DNA of 64,000 bases from Scenedesmus sp. ARA3 (GCA_004335835.1 RWJK01001963.1:2425-66424); one strand, 5' to 3'; shown: positions 38,386 to 51,584, counted from the first letter of the stretch. Numbers and translations are program-made. Notes: generated by a model from the sequence alone, not told the origin.

Positions 38386-39957
38386 GCGGGGGAGGATTAC
38401 TAATCAAACTTATAGTATGGCAAGCCATTTCTTGGGTGGGGGTCCAGGGCGCAGCTCTTGCTTGGGTGATGTGCAGCGATAGTTCCTTGGCAGCTTGGGC
38501 GTAGGGCGTAGGAGTTTCTTGCCAAGAAGTGGGGTGTGAAGTCCTCTTGTGTGACACACGCTCAAGCCAGGGATGACCGATTATGTCGGGTTGAGGTTGA
38601 AGTGTTAGTTGCGAGGTCGAACAGATGCTGGCAGCCGTGCAGGATTGTATGCATCGTGTGCAGGCGTGGCGCATGCCGCATTGGTGCAAGGCACGCCATC
38701 ACTGCAGCTGCTTCGGCAGGGCGCTTGATGGCCTGCCTGCCTTCCTTGCCCACATAGTGTCTGTTTTCACTGCTGGCGCTGCTGGCAGCTGGGGGCTGTA
38801 GCAGCGCCTTGCAGCATCTACGATGCACATGGCATGCCATGGATGCATGTCATCACCAGGACATATGCCCGCATTTAGCCGCAATAGTTGTTCACAATAG
38901 TGTCTTTCGTGGCATGTTGGACAGCTGCCTAGCTGTGCACAATGTGTGTATCACGGTGTGCACCCTGTACTCTTGTGTGGTAGAGGTGGCTGGCAGAGCC
39001 ATCTGTCCATGCAGCATGCCCTCTAAGTCCAGGTAGTGCACACTGCATTGACGCCAGCACATGCACTTGTGGCATGTGCTAGTAGAGTGTGCATGCTTCT
39101 GTGGTTTGTCAGCCATGCCGCCAGATTTGGCAGGGCACTGATGTGCGCAACCATTCGTAGCGCTGTGCTAGCTATTGTGCTGTTTTGGAAGGTGGTGACT
39201 TCCGCTGCGTATGGGTTGGCCATGCTGCGCCGCGCATTAGGATAACGTGCGTACACCGGCATGCAGGGTGCTCAGCCAAGTTGGCATGCCAAGTTGGCAT
39301 GCGTCCTGGTAGTCTTCTTGCCAGCAATTGCTGCAGCAGCAGTGTCACCAACTAGCTGATGAATGGTTGACATGTGTAGGGTAAAATGTAGAAGAATGAA
39401 CAGAGTCAGTGTGGGTTGATAGTTGCCACGGGGCCCTGGTATGGCTGTGGTGTCCTTGCACCGTCCCGTTGCCTGCATCAGGAGCTTTGTGGTCTTGCCA
39501 GGCATGAGCATGTTTAAATTTCAAGCATATATTGCTCCTGTCAAAGTGCTTAACCAGATGGCGACATCGTCTTACAAGTTGTCCCAACTGGCACCTGCCG
39601 GTGGGGGGAGCAGCAGTGTGAGGTGCCGCTGGTGCTGGCAGTCCTGACACACGCTACTGAAGATACGGTCTATTAAATCTATGTCGATGACAGTCGTTTG
39701 CTGGGCTGAAACACCAGAGCCTGCTTGGATTCGCGTCAGGTACATGTTAAGACGTGGTCACGTTTTGCCGGGAGCGCCCACCAGCTTAAAACTCCTGATC
39801 GATGCAGTCAGAGATGCTGTTCCAACGTCGTTGGAAGCTGTTAAGGTGAACTGCTGTGCTTTGCTGTTCCCATATCACCGGCACGTGGTCATCCACTTGA
39901 AAGGCAAGCACAGCATCTGATCTCGCCACAAGCAGCGGACCAGTCTGATCAGCAGTC
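38386..39957. other. Intergenic, no supportable gene
   Basis: About 1.6 kb between the iminopeptidase and purine phosphorylase genes. Open frames of up to ~117 codons occur on both strands but match nothing I recognise and lack splice logic. A short direct repeat AAGTTGGCATGC lies at 39279-39302. Palindromic ATGGCATGCCAT sits at 38828-38839. Confidence 0.5.
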
Positions 39958-42248
39958 ATGTTTGTAGCCCAGCAAGTAGCTGCGCCGGTAGCTGCTGGCA
40001 GAAGCGTGCACCCTGTTCCACCTCTCCCGCTTGTGCCTCAGCACAAGGTGCACAAGGTAAGCATCAATTGCCGGCATTTCTAGGGCGTATTATTCAGGTG
40101 GAAGCACTCATGTGTACAGTATTTAGCTATTCTTCAAAGCATGCCGGCCCAGGACACTCCTAATAAGCCATGCTACTGCTTCAGCACCCCTGAGCATCCC
40201 CCAATTCAACTGCCCTGCTGCTGCTCCTGATGTACTTGGCTCTCAGGTGCACTGCTCAGTCAAGGCAGCAGCAGCCGCAGCAGACACTGCCCAAAACGGT
40301 GTAGCACAGCAGCCATCTTTGAATGGCAACGGCAACGGCCATGGCAGCGCTGCTGCACCAGCAGCACCTGCGCATTCCAAGGTCTACCAAACCATTCAGG
40401 AGACAGTCAGCTACATTCAGTCACGCTGCTCGCTGCAGCCGCAGGTGAGAGCTTGCCTGGCTTGTTTGACCCGCATAAATGATTGACCAGCAACTGTGTA
40501 GGCCAGGTCAGCATGCCGGCGTGCACACGGCTGTTATTGCTTGGAAGATGCTGTAGCACAGGTGCAGCTGCCCAACAGGGAAGCACATGGCACACACTGC
40601 ATCAATTTTCGACTTCAATGTATTCCTGCTGGCTGGGGTGGGCTTGCCTGTACTCCGGCATGCTGCTCTGCAGCTGACTTTGTTGCAGGCCTGATGTGCT
40701 TCTGATCAGCTCTGCAAGCTGCTCTGTTCTATGCACTGCACGCAACAGAACCCAGCACTTACTCCCCGACTGCTTCTCACTATCACCATCTGCTGCTGCT
40801 GCTGCTCCTGCTGCTGCTGCTGCTGTTGTTCTTTTGGCTGCAGGTGGTGATGGTGCTGGGCTCGGGCCTGGGCCCCATCGCTGATGCAGTGCAGGATGCC
40901 ACAGTCATCCCGTATGGCGACATCCCGCACTTCCACGCGCCAGGCGTGCAGGGCCACCCTGGGCGGCTGGTGATGGGCCACTTCAACGGCGTGCCTGCGC
41001 TGGTGCTGCAGGTGCGGTCACAGACACTTGCACTTTGTTTGCATTTTCTGTTTGCGTGCGCTGCTGGGGGTTTGAGCACGGCAGCCTGCCGCAGAGGGCG
41101 CTGCATGATTGACTGTACACGCAGTTCTGCTAACTTCAAAGGGGCCATGGCGATGGCAGGGAGGTCAGGGCTGCGGTCAGATGGGGATGAGTTGAGCAGC
41201 TGGTGGTCGGGGTGGCTGTTAGCTAAGGGTTTGGTGTGTAGCTGGGTTGCATCTGTTGATGCCCTGGTTGGAGCTGATATTTCCTGTGTTGGGCCAGCAG
41301 GCGACAGTGCACATTTAAGCATTGGCATTGGCGTGGCTGGATCAGCACAGACAGCGTTGGTGGGCGCTTCGCTTATGTCAGTTGCCACAGCATTCAAATG
41401 TCTCGGTTGCCTACTACTGGCGGTGCATTCCCTCACACTTGGAGTCGGTGTGCTCTCCAAGTTGCGCCCATGCACCTTGTCTGGTATGCACCAGCTGCTT
41501 CACATTTACATCTGCTGCATATGGTCTTGATCTACCGCCTGATGACTTAGTTCCAACTCATCCTGCACCTGCCTCCCTCCACTGTTACTGTTCTCCGCAG
41601 GGCCGCTTCCACTACTACGAGGGCCACCCCATGGAGGAGGTCATCTTCCCCATCCGCGTGGCGCGCTTCCTGGGCTGCCACACAGCCATCCTGACCAACG
41701 CAGCGGGCGGCATCAACCACGACTTTCACCTGGGAGACCTCATGGTCATCACAGACCACCTCAACCTCATGACAGCAAACCCGCTGCGAGGGCCAAACCC
41801 CCCGGAGCTCGGAGGCCCGAGGTTCCTGGACCTCTCGGAGCCGTATGACCGCAGCTTCGTGCAGCTGCTGCAGCGCGAGGCACAGCAGCTCGGGTTTGAG
41901 GATGCCATGCGGACCGGGACGTATGCGGCCGTTTCTGGCCCGACGTACGAGACGCCTGCCGAGACGCGGATGCTGCGGGCGATCGGGGCAGATGCCGTGG
42001 GGATGAGTACTGTGCCGGAGGTGATTGCTGCTCGGCATGTTGGGGTTAGGGTTGTGGGCATTAGCTGCATCACCAACTTGGCGTGTGGGATTAGTCATGA
42101 TGGCCAGGTGGCAAAGGTGAGCCACGAGGAGGTGATGGAGAACATTAATCTGGGAGTGGAGAAGATGCGGCAGCTGCTGCTGGCGGCAGTGCCCAAGATG
42201 GCAGCGCAGCACGCGCAGGTGGCTGCAGCAGCAGCCAGCAAGCAGTAG
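39958..42248 (+). CDS. PNP: Purine nucleoside phosphorylase with N-terminal extension
   Basis: Four exons splice in phase: 39958-40056, 40247-40444, 40844-41011, 41601-42248, giving 370 aa. The enzyme cleaves purine nucleosides with phosphate to base and (deoxy)ribose-1-phosphate. Trimeric PNP landmarks: VVMVLGSGLGPIADAV (phosphate loop), HGPG-like FHAPGVQGHPGRLVMG, GRFHYYEGHPMEEV, LTNAAGGIN, NPLRGPN, FGPRF-like LGGPRFLDLSEPYD, SGPTYETPAETRMLR, GADAVGMSTVPE and SCITNLACGI with the Asn of the purine site. Relatives are ~270-290 aa; here ~95 extra N-terminal residues precede the core, possibly a targeting peptide followed by an Ala/Gly/Asn-rich linker (inference). The C-terminus is an Ala/Gln tail. 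Intron 2 ends in CTG repeats before CAG. TGTAA lies at 42786-42790. Confidence 0.93.
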
Positions 42249-43249
42249 CAGGACTGGGCTGCGCAGCACCGTGCCGACGAGCGGGACCTGATCTTTGTTG
42301 TTCTGAGAAGCGTGGGCTGAGCATGCAGCTAGACCTGCGGGTCTTGAGGATGCATAGGTGCTTGCAGCAGCTGCTGCGGCATGTAGCTGGACATGCTGTA
42401 TGCCTCCAGCCAGCCGCACGTAGCATGCCAGGCTGAGTCATTGACACGGAATGAGCAGTGCTGGATATGGTACCTGTCACTGCGACAGTGACAATGTGAC
42501 AGAGACTGCATTGTAGGATTATATGTGCCGTACAGCCTGCTGTGTGTGTACTACTAGTAGTAGCCATACGCAGAGGGGTTGACTGCTGGCCTGTCGTGAC
42601 TCTCGGGCTACTGCGCGCTGTCTAGACAGCAGAACAGATCTGTTTGCTAGAGATGTAGCGCACTGCAGGATCCTGCTGTCATGTAGCTCTGCCAGCTGCA
42701 GCCAACCATGGCATGCATGTTGGGGCTTGAGGGATTGCTCCTGCGCCTTGCATTGTGAGGTCCCGTGCATGCAAGTCGTAGGGCCTGTAACTAGGTGCTG
42801 ATCATGACCATGCAACCAATGCATGAATCACTCACATGCATGCATGCGTGCATTGTGATGTTGGCATGCTGCTGTTGGGAGCCACTTGTTGCAAAGTGTG
42901 CTACTTGCAATCCTTTACATTGTTGTGTGGCGACCCAGCAGCTGCAGGCCAGCTAGCCCATTCATGTCAGTGTGGTTTGCAAACTGGCTGTAACCGCTTG
43001 ACGAGGTAACTCAGAAACACCTTTCTTCCATGCTATGTATGTGAAGGGCTGTGGAAGAGTTCTAACAACATTGACAGCAACTTTGACAGCTGTGGCCCAC
43101 AGCTACATGATGCAGACGACCTCATGAGGTTGATCAATGTGTCACATGTCAAAAACACAGCAGCCGAGCAATTGCTCTTGAGCTCATCATCCAAATGTTA
43201 GCCTCAGGCCATAGCAATGATACGCCATTGCAGCTGAGCTGACACACCC
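42249..43249. other. Convergent intergenic region
   Basis: Between the 3' ends of the phosphorylase (+) and carboxypeptidase (-) genes. TGTAA on + at 42786-42790 and TGTAA on - (TTACA at 42915-42919) may be the two 3' ends. A short ATGCATGCATGC run lies at 42836-42848. No coding region. Confidence 0.5.
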
Positions 43250-46200
43250 TTATTCTGTTCCGTGTCCAACCCTGTTGTACAGCCGTTGCCTTGGCCGCTG
43301 CCCATTGCACACGTGCAGCAGCACCATAGCTCCGCAGATACAGAACAGCAGCCCCAGTATCGCCAATGCCATGTTGAGCTTCTGCTGCCTGTCTCGCTCA
43401 GCAGCTGCCTTGGTCAAAGGCGTGACCGTGAAGCTGCTCCTGCCTCCTTGTCTGCTGCTGCTTGCTACTCTGATGCTGCTGCTGTTCTTGTCGCCAGCCC
43501 TAGCCAGCTGGAAGTTTGCGACAACGCCAGAGCCATCTTCTGGCACAGTGATGGCTGCGCCGGCTGGCTGGTAGCCGGGGTGCACAATGTGCAGCGTGTA
43601 GCTGCCAGGAGCAGCAGGCCTGCGGACCAGAGCATAGCAGAGCCAGCAGCAGCATGGACACACATGTCAGCAGAGTTGATGTCTGGAACCAATGCCCCAT
43701 GGCATTAACCCACCAAATGCAAGCCCAATGCACCATTGCAGTAACTTCTGGTACGCTACCTGTTGTCGCGCTCAGCAAACAAAGTAGTTGGTCGGACAAC
43801 AACACCAGCATGTGCTGCTGTGCAGTGTGTATAGTAAGCCAGCAGCCCCACCTGCTAAAGTAGCCCGCAGGCAGGCGTGCTGACGTGTTCCAGGCGATGC
43901 CATCCAGCATGACAGTCGCAGGTAACGGGCTGCCATCAGCCGCAGACACCACCGTGCCCCTGATGCCTGCAGCACACGCACAGGCAGCAAGAGGCAGGCG
44001 CAGTGAATGTCAGCACACACATAGTCACGAGCAGCCCAGGCTGCCGCACGGCGATTTGTTCCCACCTGCCCAATGTCGCAACCCTACGTCCCTCTGCACA
44101 AAGCAGCAATGCAGTACAACTGGAGGAGCAGGACCAGCAGCAGCCCGGCTCGCCTAACAGTCTGCAACCTGACAGATGCACACAGCATGCGCTACACCAC
44201 CTTGTGCCAGGGTAGCAGCTCACCGCCTAGCCCTGCAGCCAGCGGCAGCGCCAGCAGCGCCTCTCTGTTCTCCTGCCACAGGCTTTGCAGCTCCCCCTCG
44301 GGCCGCCACTTGCTCTGGCTCAGCTCCAGGGTGATGGCCAGGCAGCGGCCCGCCAGGTAGTTCCAGTCCTGCATGCCGCCGTACACGGGGTACCACTGCG
44401 CGCCGTTGGTGATGCCATCGCGGAACTCCTGCAAGGTGGGAACGGCGCGGACAGGCAGCGTGTAAAAGATTGCTGCAACAGCGCACGGTAAAACAGCTGC
44501 AGCTGTCAAAGCAAATATAAAAGATCAGATGGTAGAGGTGTGTGAGCAGCGGCAACCGGCTGGCTGGCGCCTCTCTGCATGTGAGTGCTGCGGACACTTG
44601 CAGCGCTCTCAACTGCCATCGGCTGCAGGGGTTAATCACAATGCCATGTCGGCCCACCTGTGACTTTGCCATGAAGCTGTGCTTCTTGGCGTACAGCTTG
44701 GCCAGGTATTGGAAGGCTGCGTCATCGGGCGCGGGGTGGCGCTTGCCCGTGAGGCGCTCGCTGTGGTCTGCGTAGCCGTCGAAGGGGTAGTTGGCCACGA
44801 TGGCGCCCTCGTGCAGGTTGGCGGACGCCACAAAGCTGCAGCAGCAGAAAGTGAATGTGCAGTTGTGAGCAGGTAGGTGGTTGTGTACGGTCACTTGTGT
44901 GTGTGTGTGCAGGTGGGTGGGCACTTCATAGGTGCACGATGCTTGTAGCGATGATTATTGAATAATTGAAACAAAGCACACTGGTGCCATGGCTGACTGC
45001 TGCATTGGCTGCACAAATGATCAAGCACATGATAGCAGCAAGCGTAGAAGGCCGCTTGTGCACGGAGGCCAGCAGTTGGCAACTGCACTAGGCTCGGCTC
45101 CTGAATCAACCTCCTGCAGCAAACGATAGGCACAGCCAACACAAGCAAAGCATGGCAGTGACACAACCTGCTTGCTGCAACTCACGGCGTGTCCAGCGTC
45201 CACTTCATCATTGCGATTGTCTCGGGCTGCGCATTGGGCAGCGGCTGCTTCATCTTCTCTGCACTGCCCTTTAGCTCCACAGGGTCTGGGAAGTTGCGGT
45301 TCAGGTCCACATTGTTCCTGCAAGCACAGCAGCCGCCAGGTCAGCCGGCTACACATGCAGCCTGGCAACATAGCAAGGGCGGCAGCCTCTAGCCCACAGC
45401 TGTATTGGAACGTCACACAGCAGTGCTGTCAGACCAGACACGGCAACAGCACCTGCTGCTACCACTCACCCAAAACATGCAGGCAACCCCATGGTCACGC
45501 TGATGCTGCCACATGTCCCATGCGTGTGCTGCTGCCTGCGTGCTCACCCATTCTCGCGCTTGCGGGCTGCAAAGCCATCCGGGTTCATGGTGACCAGCAG
45601 GTGCGTGTGCATCTTGTCCACAAGCCGCCGCGCATCGTCATTGGTCTTGTAGTTGGCGCACACCCACTCCGCAAACTGCGGCAGCAGCATCCTGCGGCAT
45701 AGACCACAGCGGCAGGTGCACACCATGTGCTCGACAGTTGCTGCTGCTGCTGCTGCTGCTGCAAGCACACTGAACACCTCCATTGGAGTGGCTGCAGCTA
45801 CCTGGGTGACCGTGGACAGTAACACCAGATTGCAAGTGCCCAGTTGCTGCTGCTGCTGCTGTGCGCAGTTGCCCCTAGCAGCCGCTGCGCTCACCTGCCG
45901 CTGGGTTCGTTGCCGTGCATGTTGCCGACATATTTAAAGTGCGACTCTGCCTCCTGCTGGCCCGGCTTGTCTGACAGCTCCAGCACCCACAGCTCAGCGC
46001 CCCCAGCGCTCTTGCCGATGCTGCAGGACAGGTAGCAGGGGTGTTAAGAGGGGACCATGGACACACCAGCCGCCAGAACATACACCAAGTTCTGGGTTAT
46101 GTGAGTGTGCACAAACAATAAGGCAGCTGCTGTTTGATGGCAGGCCAATGTGGCAGGCAAACACGGAGTGCACCCACAAGCCGATGGCGCTGGGGAACGG

Positions 46201-46702
46201 ACACCGAAGCGCGTGCTGCTACCTCCACAACAGCACACCTGTACTTCCTTGACATGTGAGAGCACTTGTGGGTAAACTCATCCATCCAAGCCACCTGCAT
46301 GTGCATGCGCACCACATACTACTGACTGAAAGTGGCAAGCACACAGGTTACTACAGTCAGTGCCATGCTTCTGCCCAGCGCGTCTTTCTTGGAGTGTGAT
46401 CAGAATGTATGAGCACAGTGCTTGCACTTAAATGCTAATTTTGGCATAACAGCATCAGCACAGACCCCTCACCAGCTCTTCATTTGACAAGTACCGCTTC
46501 AGTAACTGATCAGACAGCTTGCCGCTGCTCTGCGCAGCCTGCGAGCAGTTGCACCATCAGCTGCAGCAGCAAGCTATGGCTGAGTACGTTTTGCAAACTT
46601 GTGATCACTTACCCCAACCAGCAAATGGCCATGTAGCACTAGAAGGGTTAGCCATACTGCCAGCAGCATTCTATGCTGGCAGCAGCTGCTGCTGGGGCCC
46701 AT
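43250..46702 (-). CDS. SOL1: Carboxypeptidase D/SOL1-type M14 metallocarboxypeptidase, membrane-anchored
   Basis: Ten exons splice in phase: 46702-46613, 46505-46473, 46294-46239, 46020-45895, 45691-45548, 45317-45186, 44835-44658, 44428-44224, 43966-43852, 43619-43250; 482 aa. Exon 1 is a signal peptide ([19 protein letters not shown]). The M14B catalytic domain is complete: zinc ligands in NMHGNEPSG (His ~95, Glu ~98) and NLHEGA (His ~202), VDLNRNFPD, substrate-pocket GGMQDWNYL and catalytic Glu ~288 in [13 protein letters not shown] transthyretin-like domain follows ([16 protein letters not shown] .. [14 protein letters not shown]). A membrane segment ([20 protein letters not shown]) and a short basic cytosolic tail end the protein. 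Relatives remove C-terminal Arg/Lys from peptides in the secretory pathway; Arabidopsis SOL1 processes CLE peptides. Substrate here unknown. Confidence 0.93.
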
Positions 46703-47273
46703 TCCACTGATGTTGTGCAAGCTACGTGAACATTGACAGTCACGACCTCGGATGCATTGAAGCACGGCTAGCGCAGCGATCTAGTTGCGATGATACTAGC
46801 AACAACGATAAGAACGACGGACTCTTGCCGGGGACAAGTGTGCCGATTACAGGCGAGGCTAAATCTGCTGCTGCAGATTACATTTTACTTGAAGTTGTCT
46901 ACCGCGTGACGCTGCCTCGCCACGCGGTAGGTCGTGCCACGAGGAACACATGCTGCTGGTGGTGGTTAGGTTTCACAAGAGGATAACACTATTGTAGCCG
47001 TGGCCAAATGCCTTTGGCATTGCATCCCAAAGTCATCCCAGATGCCTCAAAAACGAGGGGCAACACTTGCATGACACTACAAGCACCAGCGCTGGGCTGC
47101 AATGTCATGGGGCATCATCACGCTTGCCGGCGTGCCTGTCCCGGACACCTGGGCCAGCCTTCCAGGCGCCATGCCACCACGCCAGAAGTCCACACAAGCA
47201 CCAGGCCACCAACATGCCAGGGCTGCCTCATCCTCAGTACAGCGAACAACAGCCTTAGCAGATGCTCTTTTCA
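46703..47273. other. Intergenic between two tandem minus-strand genes
   Basis: Holds the 3' flank of the V-ATPase gene (TGTAA on minus, TTACA at 46847-46851, ~425 bp after its stop) and the promoter of the carboxypeptidase gene. An inverted repeat is visible near 46900-46930: TACCGCGTG .. CACGCGGTA. No coding region seen. Confidence 0.5.
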
Positions 47274-49178
47274 TCAGAACACCAAGTCCGCGTCGTTGCT
47301 GGCTGTCAGCAGGTTGGCTGAGGTGATGCCGTTGGTGTTGTCCTGCATAAGCCCCGTGTCGTACGCTGCTGCTGCTTCTGCCGCCTGCAGGAACAGCGGC
47401 AATCACACGACAGCACAAGATGCATGTTTCAATGTATTTATTACTGTGCAGACAGCAAGTTGTGACAGCCTACAAGGCAACCTGCGGCTCCAGGTGACAA
47501 CTGCCTACTTGCCAGCAACTTGCACAGCGTTCAGCCCATTGGCTGCTGCACACCGCCAACCTCTGCAACACCATGCAGGCTGAGATGCTAATACGCAGCA
47601 TCTGCAGCTGCCAGCACGCACCTGGGCCTCCTTGCGTGCCAGCTCCTGCGCCGCCACCTTCTGCTTGTTTTTCTGCACCTTCTTCAGCCGGAAGAACTCC
47701 TCGCGCTCCAGCTCATCAAGCTCGCCCTGAGCGGCAGCAGCAGCAGCAGCAGCGACAGCAGCGGCAGCAGTTGGCAGCAGCATTGGGCAGCAGGAGTGGG
47801 TGCACAGCTTGTTAAATGACAACGCCACAGCTGATGCAGCAGCACGCATGCAGCAGAACACAGCACAAACATGCGCAGCAAACGCTGCTAGGTCAATCAG
47901 CTGTTCAGCTTGCAGCTGGAGCTGTAACATTGTGGTTAGGTGCATGTCTGGGTGTGGTGCTGCCTGCACACATAACTTATCAAGTGCAGTGCTGCACCTC
48001 ATCCTGCAACCTGGTGCCACCCAATGTTCTGCTTGCTAAGCCGAAATCCAGCAATTCCAGCTTACAGTGGTGCAGCTGCTGCATGACAGTCGCAGCTGAT
48101 ATGCGTGCGTGCATAGGCCTGCAGGCTGTGCACCGCCATGTCGCCGGTTGCTATGGCGCAGCTGCCGCCACTGCTTCGGCTGCCATTGCCAGGCGACCCA
48201 AAACCAGCCCCAACAACTGGTAATCATGCACAAGACCACCATTCGCACCTTGATGTACGCGATGGTGTTTTCGATCTTGGGCTTGACCACGTTCTCCAGC
48301 GCGTTCACGCGCCTGTTGGTCACCTTGAGCGCCACGTCCAGCGTCATGAAGGCCGTCTGCAGGTTGGCCAGCTGCACCAGCAGCTGGATGGCGCTCAGGT
48401 ACGCCTTGCGGCAGCCCTGGATCTGCTGCCCGCCCTTGCCCAGGCCTGCAGGACAGCAGGGGAAGAAGCAGGTGGACAGAAGCAGTTCACAGTTTGTTTA
48501 CATGTGCTGAGGCGAAGCAGGGTCGTGCAAGGAGTGCAGTATGGTGCAGCAGACAGAGGCGCAGTGCAACAGCTGCGCCGTGCGTACAGCTTGCTTGGCT
48601 GCTTCCGTCCGCTGTGCATGCTGCAGCCTGAAACAGCAGGGCCCATTACTGTCTGCAGGTGCATCGGAGCTGCTCTCAGAGCTGCTCTGCAACCTGCGCT
48701 GCGCAGGCTGGGGTGCTGCACTCCAACAGCAGCTATGGTGCTGCTGCTGTTCAAAACTGAACACACAAACCCTGCTGCTGCCGTGCTGCTGCTGCGCCCT
48801 ACCTGTGAGCTCCATCTTGGTCTCCCCGGGTTCGCTGACCGACTCAAACTTCGGGATCTTTACTCCTGCAATGTTCTCCTGGCTGGAGTACACCTTGAGT
48901 GTGGCACGGTCAACGTTGTCAAACACAGTGTGCTTGATGCTGTCGCCGCCAGCGTACTTGGCCTCTGCCAGGGAGAAGAAGGATCCCTTCATGGCATCTC
49001 CCATGCCATTCTTTGCCTCCACAATCTCCCTCAGCAGCTGGCGGTAGCGCACAGTCAGCGCATCTGCTTTCTTCTTGAGCAGCGCATGGCCCTTGGTAGC
49101 GCCGACTAGGCGGGCCTTCATCACCGTCAGCACCGTGACAGTGGGAGGCACTGTGTAGCGATTGGTGGAGCCCGACAT
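47274..49178 (-). CDS. VHA-D: V-type H+-ATPase subunit D
   Basis: Four exons splice in phase: 49178-48803, 48445-48249, 47726-47622, 47384-47274, giving 262 aa, close to the family length (~260). Subunit D forms the central rotor stalk with F, linking ATP hydrolysis in A3B3 to the membrane ring on vacuoles and endomembranes. Seen: VPPTVTVLTVMKARLVGATKGHALLKKKADAL, a long N-terminal helix; GGQQIQGCRKAYLSAIQLLVQLANLQTAF; NRRVNALENVVKPKIENTIAYI; and the C-terminal helix ELDELEREEFFRLKKVQKNK. The C-terminus LLTASNDADLVF is shared with plant subunits. Introns of 357, 522 and 237 bp carry CAG/CTG tracts near their ends. Confidence 0.96.
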
Positions 49179-50426
49179 GCTGCTCCAATTCTTCTATCGC
49201 TGGGCTGCTGCCCACTAGGAAGCCTTTGAGACAGGCAAGCTGTTCTGCTGCTTCACTGCTGTGCCTGGAAGGGTTGTGCCTGCCCTTCACGGGCTGCCGG
49301 TGTGCAGGCGTTGCTGACAAGTGTAGTATACGTTTGTGATCAGAGTGGTGGAGGATGGTGCCGGGGCCCCATCAAGCGAGGCTACGTGGTCTTGCCTCCC
49401 GAGCTCTGCTTGACGGTCGTGCGAGCGTGATCTGTGAAACGGCAGGCGAGGATAGAAAACTAGTGGAACCAAAGACACGCATATGCGCTTTCCCTGCTCT
49501 GACGTAGCGAATTGCAGTCCGGTTCAGCCAAACCCTACTGCCTGGGACCTTGCAACAGATGGCGGATGCCACTTGTCCTGTGCTGAGCCTGGTTGTGGGG
49601 AACTGTCGCTGGTGCATGACAGCCTTTTCACACTTTCATCTCATGAAGTTGAGTGCTATCACGCTTTGCAGTCTCTACTTCACACTGTGACAGCGATGGC
49701 TCAGCTGGCTGTGCTGCACATGCACCTGCTGGGCCCAACTCACTGCTGCAATGCTGCTGCCTGCTCTACACACATTTGAATGTCATTAGCAGGTTTTCAG
49801 ATTGATGCTTTCACACCTGTACAAGCATATCTAGGCAGGTAGATGGAGGCGAGCGTGCCATTGTTTGCTGAGCAAACTCTGCTCTGCAAGCAGTGCCGAA
49901 TGCCCAAGGCCAGCAAGCATGTCGCCTAGCCTGAGGCACATTACTGCTGCGATCTACCTACGTTGGGAGCAATAACACCGCTATGGCTATGCCCCATTGA
50001 CTGTAGATGGCTGGTAATGCAGCTTCCTGCTGTGACAGCAGTGCTGTCCAACAGCTGCGAGTTTCAAGCTGTCATGCTGCCTGCTCTGCTTAGTGAGCCA
50101 CGTGTTCATGTCACTGCTGCCGAGTGTGCACTGCTGTGTGGGCTGTCATTCAGCTGCACTGCTGTGTAGGCTGTCAGTTGTGACCATGCTGCAGGATGCT
50201 GATTCGTTTGCGCAACGCTGCTGCTGCTGCTCCTGCTGCTGGTGTTTCCGGCTGCAAGTCTTGCAGACAATGAACAGACAGAGACTGCCGAGGTGTCCAA
50301 AAAGCCCCACACCAGAAAACACTTGCGCGTTAAGGTACTGTTACATCAGTAACATCATGCTGCGCTTGACATCAATACACAGCAGCTGCCTGTCGCCTGC
50401 CAGCTGACCACTCCAGCAGCTACAGC
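49179..50426. other. Intergenic, V-ATPase D promoter side and RPL38 3' flank
   Basis: No supportable gene. A minus-strand TGTAA (TTACA at 50341-50345) lies about 85 bp after the RPL38 stop and is its probable polyadenylation signal. The promoter of the V-ATPase gene should lie just above 49178. Confidence 0.55.
50341..50345 (-). terminator. TGTAA polyadenylation motif, RPL38
   Basis: TTACA on +, about 82 bp downstream of the minus-strand stop. Confidence 0.5.
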
Positions 50427-51584
50427 TTAGGCGAGGTCCTGCACCTGCAGACCTGCTCGCACAAGGCAGCAGCAGCAGCACCACAAATTACATTGTATCA
50501 GCATGTGACATTTCTTCATTGGCAGAACAGCCATGCAGGCAGCGGTGCAACAGACTGCGCGGCTGCTGTTGTGCAGGTCCAAGTTCTCTATTACAAGCAG
50601 GTGCTGCTCATGTCTTCCCTGCCGCCCCGTCTGGCCACGCTGCCTGTCTGAACTCTGCACTGATGTAATTACTGCCTGGACATGCTTTTGATTGAAACGA
50701 GCTCCTGCTGCCGTTGCTGCCGTTGCTGCTGTTGCTGCAGCAGCTGCTCCTGCTGCTGTTGCTGCTGCTCCTGCTGACATACGCCACGGCCTTTGCTTGC
50801 GCTGCCTCTTGCAACCCGACTGCTGACCATCAAAAGCAGCTGCACTGCCAGCTGCTGTCCTGCTGTGCTGGCTGTGCCCGCAAACACTCCAGTTGGCTGC
50901 ATGCTGCTCAGTCCTCTGCTCCAACGCACATGCGAGTCTTGCTGTAACTGCCTTGCAGCCACTGCCGCAGCCCAACTGCTCCAGCTGTTTTGCTGCTAAG
51001 TCATGCTGCCTGCGTGTGGCAGCCCTCACCTGGGGGCAGAGACTGCTTGAGCTTGTCTGCCTTCTCTGTGTCCTGCACGCACAGGGTGTACAGGTACTTG
51101 CTGCACCTGACCTTGAACTTGGTGACACCAGTCTTGGTCTTCTTGATCTTAACTGACCGCGCGTCCTTGCGGCGCGCAGTCAGCAAGAAGTCCTTGATCT
51201 CAGTGATCTGCCTGGGCTGCAGGCCGGCAACGCAGGCATCACATCAACAGCCAGCAACAGGGGCAGCAGCAACGCACGTGTCAGCATCAAGGCTGTTGGC
51301 AAGGAGGTGCTGCTGCAGCTTGCTGCCTGTGTTGCTGTCGTAAGCATGCCATGCTGTAAGACACTTTGGCTCTTCTATGGGCTGCTCCATGCAGTATGGG
51401 AACTGCCTTGCTGCTGTGCTGCCGTCGCTGCTGATCATTGTCCATGTGCTTCTGGGGAACGACTGGGGCTCTGAAAGCATCAGAACCTTCCGTTCAATCT
51501 ATATATGCGCTGAACAGCGCTACTAGCACAGCGTGCAGCCGCCGACTACGCTAAACAGGGCTCGCTGCAAAATCAACGCACCAT
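50427..51584 (-). CDS. RPL38: Large-subunit ribosomal protein eL38
   Basis: Three exons: an ATG-only coding exon 51584-51582 (AAGATG|GTGCGT), 51216-51030, and 50452-50427 with TAA at 50427-50429, giving 71 aa (plant eL38 is ~69). Seen: [59 protein letters not shown] and the conserved end LQVQDLA. It is a cytosolic 60S component near the central protuberance side. The first exon is inferred: the second exon has no ATG ahead of its conserved start, its 5' edge has an acceptor (GCCTGCAG), and the ATG with a consensus donor at 51584 restores the family N-terminus. The 577-bp second intron is Ala/Leu-frame CTG-rich and non-coding. Confidence 0.9.

Noticed and set aside
38386..39957. Possible decayed retroelement on the minus strand
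   Set aside because: Some phrases looked polyprotein-like, but no reverse transcriptase, integrase or protease motif and no terminal repeats could be seen.
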